Source: an uncultured Carnobacterium sp. (GTDB lineage: Bacteria > Bacillota > Bacilli > Lactobacillales > Aerococcaceae). From it: a stretch of 5,596 bases of DNA. Position numbers and translations under genes: made by a program. A model generated the notes under the pieces. It ran no database searches. It saw only the letters and a program-made list of their open reading frames with translations, and was not told the origin of the DNA. Positions 1-5,038 of the stretch are shown one piece after another; the first letter of the stretch is position 1; every line of letters begins with the position of its first letter. The DNA is taken from NCBI GenBank assembly GCA_905371865.1, contig CAJPNA010000101.1:1-5596 (forward strand), given 5' to 3'.

Positions 1-24
1 GACCATGGAGGTAGAGACGAATGA
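1..24 (+). CDS. 3' end of an upstream gene (partial)
   Basis: The first frame is open from base 1 and ends in a TGA at 22-24, giving the C-terminal residues DHGGRDE. The stop overlaps the ATG of the next gene in an ATGA arrangement, which is typical of translationally coupled genes in an operon. Because the next gene is an ECF transporter T subunit, the usual neighbour would be an ECF ATPase, but seven residues cannot show that. The overlap is seen; the identity is a guess from family habit. Confidence 0.5.
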   Translation, partial: DHGGRDE

Positions 25-710
25 AGATGAGAATTAATCCGAGCGTGCAATTAGGAGTTTCGTTTTTACTATCTATGGTTATCCTTTTTACAAAATCATG
101 GAAACTGAATGGAGCGATGATGCTAGCATCCATCGTGATAATAGTGTTGTTCAGACAACAACCTTGGGGACGCGTTGTAAAACTCGGCCTGGGATTACTG
201 ATGATTACCTTGACATATTTTCTTTCGGTCTATTTTTATCCAAATGAGAATTTATTGGTTCAAACGGGATCAAGTGGCGTATTTTCTGTAGCTTTAGAAT
301 TAAGTAGTCGAATTCTTGCTCTTGGTCTTGTAGGAATTAGCCTCTCAACATCTATTGAAAAAAACGAATTTGTTGCCAGTCTTATCCAGCAATTAAAAGT
401 GCCGATGGCGATTGCTTACAGTATTCTTGTAGCCATCAATTTTCTGACTCTAATTCAAACAGAGTATGAACAATCGAAATTAGCATTACAAATCAGAGGG
501 ATTAGTGGGAGTGGAGTTTACTTAAAAGCCCTCACGACCATGATGATTCGTCTGATGCGACAATCCGAGTATACGGCCATGGCGATGGAACTGCGTAGAT
601 TTTCCCCAGATAGAGTGCAAAAAATTCAACTGGAAATTTCCATTTTAGATTTAATTTATAGTAGTTTGATGATCTCTTTTATCGTTATCGTCATATGGCT
701 ACAACAATAA
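21..710 (+). CDS. Energy-coupling factor transporter transmembrane subunit (EcfT / CbiQ family)
   Basis: This is a 229-residue polytopic membrane protein. In ECF transporters the T subunit links two ATPases to a substrate-capturing S component and passes the ATP-driven movement to it, importing vitamins or metal ions. Hydrophobic segments lie near residues 9-24, 29-44, 52-72, 88-110 and 206-227. A long, more polar cytoplasmic stretch at about 142-200 carries two Arg-containing coupling motifs: ALQIRG at 155-160 and AMELRRF at 188-194. They match the position and type of the paired A-R-G motifs of EcfT. GGAGG at 7-11 stands nine bases before the ATG. The start overlaps the upstream stop, so the gene is probably last in an ECF operon whose ATPase and S genes lie off the left edge. 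The substrate cannot be told from the T subunit. The protein has no cysteine. The family is well supported; the exact transporter is unknown. Confidence 0.87.
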   Translation: MKMRINPSVQLGVSFLLSMVILFTKSWKLNGAMMLASIVIIVLFRQQPWGRVVKLGLGLLMITLTYFLSVYFYPNENLLVQTGSSGVFSVALELSSRILALGLVGISLSTSIEKNEFVASLIQQLKVPMAIAYSILVAINFLTLIQTEYEQSKLALQIRGISGSGVYLKALTTMMIRLMRQSEYTAMAMELRRFSPDRVQKIQLEISILDLIYSSLMISFIVIVIWLQQ

Positions 711-729
711 CACCAAAGAGTCACAACTG

Positions 730-782
730 TGAAGTGCACCCAAAAAGTTAGATTTTCTGTCTAACTTTTTGGGTGCACTTCA
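730..782. terminator. Perfect 23-bp inverted repeat, bidirectional terminator between convergent genes
   Basis: Bases 730-752 are the exact reverse complement of 760-782, with a 7-base loop (753-759). The inner part reads A5-GTTAGA, loop, TCTAAC-T5. Either strand therefore yields a GC-containing stem followed by a U run, the form of a bidirectional intrinsic terminator. It lies 20 bases after ecfT and 34 bases beyond the end of the convergent csbD-like gene, so it can serve both. The outer part extends the pairing with TGAAGTGCACCC / GGGTGCACTTCA. It begins TG and ends CA, as IS150-type insertion sequence ends do (see findings). No tidy U run follows the full-length stem, so termination would rely on the inner stem. 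Confidence 0.75.
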
Positions 783-815
783 TTTGTAGGGACTTTTTCA
801 TTTTAGAATTCAGTC

Positions 816-1009
816 TTATTTATTGAAGTTGTTTTTAATTCCTTCAACTGCACCTTCAACGCTTTCTTTAACGTTATCAATGACTTCTTTTGCTTTTCCT
901 AACTCTTTTCAACAGCACCTTTTGATTCAATGCTTTTATCGCCTGTAGCTTTACCAGCTAATTCTTTAGCGGCATCTGTTGCTAGTTGTAATTTATCTTC
1001 TAATGACAT
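816..1009 (-). pseudogene. CsbD-like small stress protein, broken by a 1-base frameshift
   Basis: On the minus strand an ATG at 1009-1007 follows AAAGGAG (1024-1018) at an 8-base spacing. It opens MSLEDKLQLATDAAKELAGK, continues through ATGDKSIESKGAVEKS and stops at TAG (901-899) after 36 codons. Shifting frame by one base just before the stop restores ELGKAKEVIDNVKES, then VEGAVEGIKNNFNK, and a TAA at 818-816. One extra A in the minus-strand A4 run (906-909) would give a 64-residue protein. Its size, Lys/Glu/Ala-rich helical character and the GKATGDKSIESKG motif match the CsbD family (PF05532), small hydrophilic proteins made under general stress, of unknown biochemical role. It ends head-on with ecfT and shares its terminator. 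It may be a true pseudogene or intact with a sequencing error. The reading is seen directly; the family call is from memory of its pattern. Confidence 0.78.
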
Positions 1010-1080
1010 ATGAAGGACTCCTTTAGTGTTTGACTCATCAAAGCATTTCAAAAAGGTTTTACCTAAGTTTCTGTTTGAGG

Positions 1081-1108
1081 AATATTTTGTAGGGCTTTGT
1101 TTTGTGAA
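1081..1108 (-). promoter_or_regulatory. Candidate promoter for the csbD-like gene
   Basis: On the minus strand TTCACA (1108-1103) and AATATT (1086-1081) are separated by 16 bases. They match the -35 and -10 consensus at five and four of six positions. Transcription would start about 65 bases before the csbD-like ATG. It is the best candidate I found between the divergent genes, but the -10 box is weak. Confidence 0.28.
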
Positions 1109-1117
1109 ACCGAATCT

Positions 1118-1146
1118 TTGACAGGATAAACTTAGAGGTATATAGT
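1118..1146 (+). promoter_or_regulatory. Sigma-A promoter of the marR-egtV-egtU operon
   Basis: A perfect -35 box TTGACA (1118-1123) is followed after exactly 17 bases by TATAGT (1141-1146), one mismatch from TATAAT. Transcription would begin near 1152-1154, leaving a short leader of about 27 bases before the marR ATG, too short for a riboswitch. The -10 box and start point lie inside the palindrome at 1142-1161, so a bound repressor would block polymerase directly. Confidence 0.85.
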
Positions 1147-1161
1147 TCTATATAGAACTAT
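1142..1161. promoter_or_regulatory. Perfect 20-bp palindrome, probable MarR operator
   Basis: ATAGTTCTAT followed by ATAGAACTAT is an uninterrupted, perfect 10+10 dyad. MarR-family dimers usually bind such 16-20 bp near-perfect palindromes within or beside their own promoters. This one overlaps the -10 box and the expected transcription start, and lies 18 bases before the marR ATG. It is most simply the autoregulatory operator of the adjacent MarR protein. The dyad and overlap are seen; the binding partner is inferred. Confidence 0.8.
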
Positions 1162-1179
1162 TTTGAAAGAAGGATACCC

Positions 1180-1653
1180 ATGAAAGCAAAAATGAAGGGG
1201 GGTTACTTAATCCACCATGTAGGGTTACTCAATGGAAGAACCTATCAAAAAATATTAAAGAAACAGCCTTCAGCCCAATTTAGAAGTGAGCAATCTAAAA
1301 TTTTATCTTCACTTTGGAACTATGAAAACGAGTGTATGACTTTTACAGACTTAAGTCAAAAGACGGGGCTTGCCATTAATACCTTAACGAGTATGATTAA
1401 AAAATTAGAAGAACAAGGACTTGTTAGTTTAGAAGCTTGCAAGATTGATAAACGGAAGCGTTATGTCAGTCTAACAGAACTGGGAAAAGCTCAAAAAGAG
1501 ATTGGAGACGAAGTGAGTTATGAATTAGGCGAACAGTTTTATAAAGGATTTTCGACTCAGGAAATTTCTGAATTCGAAAGCTATTTAGAACGAATTATTC
1601 AAAATTTAAAAGAATACGAAGAGCAAGAAGGTAAAGGAGAAACTAGATGTTAG
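1180..1653 (+). CDS. MarR-family transcriptional regulator of the egtUV operon
   Basis: The gene encodes a 157-residue winged helix-turn-helix protein of normal MarR length. The DNA-binding core spans about residues 53-103. MTFTDLSQKTGLAINTLTS forms the helix-turn-helix with its recognition helix, MIKKLEEQGLVSL follows, and the basic wing contains KIDKRKRYVSLTELG. Flanking helices (about 8-48 and 105-148) would form the dimer and ligand pocket. The start is set by AGAAGGA (1168-1174), five bases before the ATG. A second ATG four codons later (1192) is less well placed. The gene is first in its operon and its last 7 bp overlap egtV, indicating coupled translation. It probably represses its own promoter through the palindrome upstream. 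It carries Cys52, Cys87 (beside the wing) and a C-terminal Cys157, while the transporter proteins have none, so thiol sensing is possible but unproven. Family certain; target and signal inferred. Confidence 0.9.
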   Translation: MKAKMKGGYLIHHVGLLNGRTYQKILKKQPSAQFRSEQSKILSSLWNYENECMTFTDLSQKTGLAINTLTSMIKKLEEQGLVSLEACKIDKRKRYVSLTELGKAQKEIGDEVSYELGEQFYKGFSTQEISEFESYLERIIQNLKEYEEQEGKGETRC

Positions 1654-2378
1654 AATATAAAAATGTCGCCTTACGATATGATGCAAAGCTCGTTTTAAAA
1701 GACGTGAACCTTAGCATCAACGACGGCGAATTCATGGTGTTAGTGGGTCCATCCGGTTCAGGGAAAACAACCATGTTGAAGATGATCAACCAGTTGATTG
1801 AACCAACTGATGGGAATATTTATTTAAACAAAAAACGAATCAAAGAACATAACCAACGAAAATTACGCTTAGAGACGGGCTATGTCCTTCAACAAATCGC
1901 GTTGTTCCCAAATTTAACGGTGGCAGAAAACATCGCGCTCATTCCTGAGATGAAAGGGTGGAAGAAGGAGGAAATCATAGCCAAAACAAAGGAACTGCTT
2001 GAGAAGGTAGGGCTTCCTTTTGACGACTATGCCAAACGTCTTCCAAGTGAACTCTCCGGTGGGGAACAACAACGTGTGGGGATTGTTCGAGCGATGATTG
2101 CTGAACCGATGACACTGTTAATGGACGAACCGTTCTCAGCACTCGATGCGATTTCTCGTAAGCAACTACAAGAACTTACAAAAGCATTACACCTTGAGTT
2201 TCAAATGACGACGATTTTCGTCACACATGATACAGATGAAGCGTTGAAATTAGCTGACCGTATTGCAGTTCTAAAAGACGGAGAAATCCAGCAAGTCGCA
2301 ACACCTTCTGAAATTCTCGCAAGTCCTGCAACCGCATTTGTGGCGGAACTTTTTAAAGGAGGTGTTCGTCATGAATAA
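1647..2378 (+). CDS. egtV: Ergothioneine ABC transporter ATPase EgtV
   Basis: This 243-residue cytoplasmic ATPase powers import by the membrane partner EgtU. All ABC motifs are present: Walker A GPSGSGKTT (34-42), Q-loop YVLQQ (79-83), signature LSGGEQQR (136-143), Walker B LLMDEPFSALD (157-167) and the switch His194 in VTHD. It belongs to the OpuCA/ProV group. Unlike osmoregulated OpuCA it ends soon after the nucleotide-binding domain and has no C-terminal CBS domains, as expected for EgtV. AAAGGAGA (1633-1640) lies six bases before the ATG. The start overlaps marR by 7 bp and the end overlaps egtU by 8 bp, so the three genes are one coupled operon. The sequence closely resembles, by recall, the pneumococcal EgtV, often annotated as a proline/glycine betaine or choline ATPase. 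The ATPase is certain; the substrate depends on EgtU. Confidence 0.88.
   Translation: MLEYKNVALRYDAKLVLKDVNLSINDGEFMVLVGPSGSGKTTMLKMINQLIEPTDGNIYLNKKRIKEHNQRKLRLETGYVLQQIALFPNLTVAENIALIPEMKGWKKEEIIAKTKELLEKVGLPFDDYAKRLPSELSGGEQQRVGIVRAMIAEPMTLLMDEPFSALDAISRKQLQELTKALHLEFQMTTIFVTHDTDEALKLADRIAVLKDGEIQQVATPSEILASPATAFVAELFKGGVRHE
2355..2362 (+). promoter_or_regulatory. Ribosome binding site that fixes the egtU start
   Basis: AAAGGAGG at 2355-2362 lies eight bases before the ATG at 2371. The open frame extends upstream to a TTG at 2338, but that codon precedes this site and would add eleven residues unlike EgtU. The ATG start gives MNNLITTFQDRFSDW, the expected EgtU N-terminus. Confidence 0.9.
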
Positions 2379-3891
2379 TCTGATTACAACTTTCCAAGAC
2401 CGTTTTAGTGATTGGACGGTCGCATTAGGACAACATTTACAACTTTCCTTATTAGCGCTACTAATTTCAATTATGATTGCTGTTCCATTGGCGGTTCTGT
2501 TAAGCTCTCGTAAGCGTGCAGCAGGTTTTGTTCTTCAGGTGGCTGGGATTTTCCAAACGATTCCGTCTCTAGCGCTATTAGGGCTGTTTATTCCATTGAT
2601 GGGTATTGGAACGGTTCCTGCCCTTACAACCCTTGTGATTTACGCCTTATTCCCAATCTTGCAAAATACGATTACAGGTCTACAAGGGATTGATCCAAGT
2701 CTGGAAGAAGCCGCAGTGGCCTTTGGGATGACGAAATGGGAACGATTGAAAAAGTTTGAAATTCCCATTGCAATGCCTGTCATCATGTCTGGGATTCGAA
2801 CATCTGCCGTATTTATTATCGGGACAGCGACACTTGCTGCTTTAATTGGGGCTGGGGGACTAGGATCGTTTATTCTTCTTGGGATTGACCGTAATAATGC
2901 TAGTCTTATTCTTATTGGAGCCTTGTCTTCTGCAGTATTGGCAATCGCATTTAACACCTTGTTGAAATGGATGGAACATGCCAAATTAAAAACGATTTTC
3001 GCGACCTTTATCCTTCTATTTGCAGGACTAGGGGCTTCATTTGTATCAGGGATGATGCCTTCGATGGGACAACAAACCCTTATCATTGCTGGGAAATTAG
3101 GGCCTGAACCGGAGATTTTAGCGAATATGTATAAACTCTTAATTGAAGAAAACACGAAGCTGAAAGTGGAAGTAAAGCCAAACTTCGGGAAGACAACATT
3201 CCTGTATGAAGCGTTAAAATCAGGAGATATTGATATTTACCCAGAATTTACAGGAACTGTTACAGAAAGCTTGTTGAAGCCAGCACCAAAAGTTTCGCAT
3301 AATCCCGAAGAAGTGTACGAATTGGCTAAAGAAGGCATATTGAAGCAAGACAGTTTGGCGTACTTGAAGCCGATGGAATACCAAAATACGTATGCTGTAG
3401 CGGTCCCAAGAGCGATTGCTGAAAAATACGGACTCAAGACGATTTCTGACTTGAAGAAAGTCGAAGGGCAATTAAAAGCAGGATTCACACTTGAATTCAA
3501 TGATCGAGAAGATGGAAATCGCGGCCTTCAAAAGGTCTACGGATTGAACTTAAACGTCGCAACAATGGAACCAAGCCTTCGTTATCAAGCGATTCAGTCA
3601 GGTGACATTCAAATCACCGATGCTTATTCAACGGACGCGGAAATCACACGCTATGATCTAGTAGTGCTAGAAGACGACAAACAATTATTCCCACCTTACC
3701 AAGGCGCACCTCTCATGAAGGAAGCATTATTAAAAAAATATCCTGAATTGGAAAGTGTATTGAATGTGTTGGCTGGTAGGATTACAGCAGAACAGATGAG
3801 TCATATGAACTATGAAGTGGGAGTAGAAGGCAAGTCTGCAGAAAGCGTGGCGCGTGCCTTCTTAGAAAGGGAAGGAATCCTTCCTAAATAA
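2371..3891 (+). CDS. egtU: Ergothioneine ABC transporter fused permease/substrate-binding protein EgtU
   Basis: The 506-residue protein joins a membrane permease and an extracellular solute-binding domain. The permease (about 1-228) has hydrophobic segments near 24-46, 54-78, 83-103, 138-171, 176-198 and 207-228. The EAA loop EEAAVAFGM (112-120), continuing to about 136, contacts the ATPase. The binding domain (about 235-506) begins at LIIAGKLGPEPEIL and contains NFGKTTFLYEAL, DIDIYPEFTGT, EFNDREDGN, QITDAYSTDAE and DDKQLFPPYQGAPL. These blocks match my memory of Streptococcus pneumoniae EgtU almost residue for residue, including the length of 506. EgtU binds ergothioneine, a thione-betaine of histidine, and imports it with EgtV for use as a low-molecular-weight thiol. 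Older annotations call such proteins OpuC/ProWX-type glycine betaine or choline transporters, and that remains the alternative. The protein has no cysteine. The gene overlaps egtV by 8 bp; no clear terminator directly follows. Confidence 0.88.
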   Translation: MNNLITTFQDRFSDWTVALGQHLQLSLLALLISIMIAVPLAVLLSSRKRAAGFVLQVAGIFQTIPSLALLGLFIPLMGIGTVPALTTLVIYALFPILQNTITGLQGIDPSLEEAAVAFGMTKWERLKKFEIPIAMPVIMSGIRTSAVFIIGTATLAALIGAGGLGSFILLGIDRNNASLILIGALSSAVLAIAFNTLLKWMEHAKLKTIFATFILLFAGLGASFVSGMMPSMGQQTLIIAGKLGPEPEILANMYKLLIEENTKLKVEVKPNFGKTTFLYEALKSGDIDIYPEFTGTVTESLLKPAPKVSHNPEEVYELAKEGILKQDSLAYLKPMEYQNTYAVAVPRAIAEKYGLKTISDLKKVEGQLKAGFTLEFNDREDGNRGLQKVYGLNLNVATMEPSLRYQAIQSGDIQITDAYSTDAEITRYDLVVLEDDKQLFPPYQGAPLMKEALLKKYPELESVLNVLAGRITAEQMSHMNYEVGVEGKSAESVARAFLEREGILPK

Positions 3892-3913
3892 TCTTTTCGA
3901 GATATATTATTCG

Positions 3914-3956
3914 ATTCATTCATTTACTATGTTAGTTGCATCAAAAATGAATGAAT
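3914..3956. repeat. 12-bp inverted repeat shortly after egtU
   Basis: ATTCATTCATTT (3914-3925) pairs exactly with AAATGAATGAAT (3945-3956) across a 19-base loop, beginning 22 bases after the egtU stop. The stem is AT-rich and no U run follows, so it does not look like a standard terminator. It may protect the 3' end of the mRNA or be a protein-binding dyad. Its role is unknown. Confidence 0.45.
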
Positions 3957-4198
3957 TAGAGTGGTCAGTCATTTCACTGTGTATTTTATATTTTCAACTA
4001 AAAGAAGTGTATCTTTTATATACTGCTAAAAAAAAGTATTGCACTCTCGAGTCATTTTATTAGAAATCAAGTAAAAAATTTTTCTAAGAGAGAATATTCA
4101 TTTTAATAGTATTGTTCTCAAGGTTTAGATTATATTTAAAACTTTTAAAAACTTATAATAATCAAGTAGAAGTCGAATCTTTTATTTTTGAACTGTGT

Positions 4199-4256
4199 AA
4201 ATAGTGTCTTCATTGATAGAATTCTTATTGTACTATCGATGAAGGCACTATTTTGT
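4199..4256 (+). terminator. Strong plus-strand terminator-like hairpin far from any gene
   Basis: Bases 4199-4219 pair with 4233-4253 in a 21-bp stem with two G-U pairs and a 13-base loop (4220-4232). The pairing runs into a TTTT at 4251-4254. As RNA it forms a long stem with a short U run, the form of an intrinsic terminator on the plus strand. The two mismatches are both of the type tolerated only in plus-strand RNA, which supports that direction. The nearest upstream plus-strand gene, egtU, ends about 310 bases earlier. It either ends a long egtU 3' region or a small untranslated RNA. Confidence 0.6.
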
Positions 4257-4401
4257 ATGAGAGATCATTTTATTCTTTCTTTTTGCGTAATACCGTTCCA
4301 ATATAATAAACGAGAGTGGAAGCTTCAAATGAACTTCTAAGTGATACCTTGCCATTTTAATCAATAGATTTTTTGTTGGAAAAAGAGGAGGACAAAACAA
4401 A

Positions 4402-4432
4402 AAAAGTCTCATCCAATTTGGATGAGACTTTT
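4402..4432 (-). terminator. Intrinsic terminator of the amidase gene
   Basis: A perfect 13-bp stem (4402-4414 with 4420-4432) has a 5-base loop at 4415-4419 and a core of AGTCTCATCC / GGATGAGACT. Read on the minus strand it is followed by a U-rich run corresponding to the A-rich stretch at 4394-4405. It starts 16 bases beyond the amidase stop codon. On the plus strand the U run is limited to TTTT within the stem, so it acts mainly in the minus direction. Confidence 0.9.
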
Positions 4433-4447
4433 GATGATATACATGCA

Positions 4448-5038
4448 TTATTTAGTAGTTTTGTAGAAGTTTTGAATCCCACTAACAATTCCAGCAACAA
4501 GCTTGTCTTGATAAGCACTATCACTAATTTTCTTGCTTTCTTCGGGATTATCCATATATCCTAGTTCTAAAAGAACAGCCGGTTTTGTTGTTTCACGAAG
4601 TACTGCGAAACTCGCGCCATTAATACCGCGGTCATTAGCACCGGACATTTTGATAATAGAAGCATGGAGATTTTCCGCTAAACGTTTACTTTCGCTCATA
4701 CGAAGGGGATTATCATGAGCATCTTTATTAATTTTAGGTGGATAATCTTCGTCAGCTTCATAAATGTACGTTTCTACACCGCTACGGTTTGATCCTGGAT
4801 CACCTGTTGCGTTGAAGTGGATACTAATAAAGAAGTCCGCATCCGTTTTATTCACCATTTGAGAACGTTCTGTTACGAAGTCTACAAATTCATCTTTATC
4901 GCGAGAAGTGAGAACAGTATATCCGAGTTTTTCTAATTCCCTACGTAATTTATGATAGATTTGCAAATTCAAATCTTTTTCACGAAGTCCATTATAGACT
5001 GCACCAGGGTCCTTCCCGCCATGTCCAGGGTCAAGGAA
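4448..5038 (-). pseudogene. N-acetylmuramoyl-L-alanine amidase domain (Amidase_3), downstream part of a frameshifted wall hydrolase
   Basis: The frame reads FLDPGHGGKDPGAVYNGLRE from 5038 and continues KDLNLQIYHKLRREL to a stop at 4448. This is a complete zinc amidase domain of the Amidase_3 family, which cleaves the bond between N-acetylmuramic acid and L-alanine in peptidoglycan outside the cell. Zinc ligands are visible: His in DPGHGG (codon 5023-5021), Glu in GLREKDL and His in SIHFNA. The catalytic Glu lies in LLELGYMDN. An open frame starting at a TTG (4972) would lack the first two ligands and be inactive. In this frame a TGA lies just upstream (at about 5047-5045), so the domain has no start of its own. 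It belongs to the gene whose wall-binding repeats lie immediately upstream in another frame. All catalytic residues are intact, which suggests a recent break or a sequencing error. Confidence 0.85.

Larger units (their letters stand above)
3892..4398. other. AT-rich intergenic region without a convincing gene
   Basis: About 500 bases separate egtU from the terminator of the minus-strand amidase gene. The composition is clearly more AT-rich than the genes on either side. The longest open frames here (for example 4248-4448 on the minus strand) lack a good ribosome binding site, run through hairpins and resemble no protein I know. The region holds the inverted repeat at 3914-3956 and the terminator-like hairpin at 4199-4253. 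A TATAAT at 4154-4159 has no fitting -35 box. I recognise no tRNA, riboswitch or insertion sequence. Confidence 0.6.

Noticed and set aside
721..732. Short dyad TCACA-AC-TGTGA, similar to a catabolite or CRP-like site
   Set aside because: The 5-bp arms are easily found by chance, the site lies after a gene and beside a terminator, and no promoter is near it.
1124..1179. Riboswitch or attenuator in the leader of the MarR operon
   Set aside because: The predicted leader is only about 27 bases and consists of the operator half and the ribosome binding site.
2338..2370. A TTG-initiated extension of egtU by eleven residues
   Set aside because: It lies before the strong AAAGGAGG site at 2355-2362, and the added residues are unlike the EgtU N-terminus. 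The ATG at 2371 gives the expected 506 residues.
2640..3155. Minus-strand open frame of 171 codons inside egtU
   Set aside because: It is antisense to a highly conserved membrane/binding-domain gene, has no ribosome binding site and no recognisable protein pattern.
3993..4024. Possible promoter TTCAAC with TATATA/TATACT for a small RNA
   Set aside because: The -35 match is only three of six positions and spacing to the better -10 box is too long. AT-rich DNA yields such matches often.
4248..4448. Minus-strand open frame of 66 codons downstream of the amidase
   Set aside because: It begins at the amidase stop region, runs through that gene's terminator hairpin, lacks a ribosome binding site and resembles no known family.
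4373..4564. Plus-strand open frame of 63 codons
   Set aside because: It overlaps the terminator and the conserved C-terminus of the antisense amidase, so it is most likely chance.
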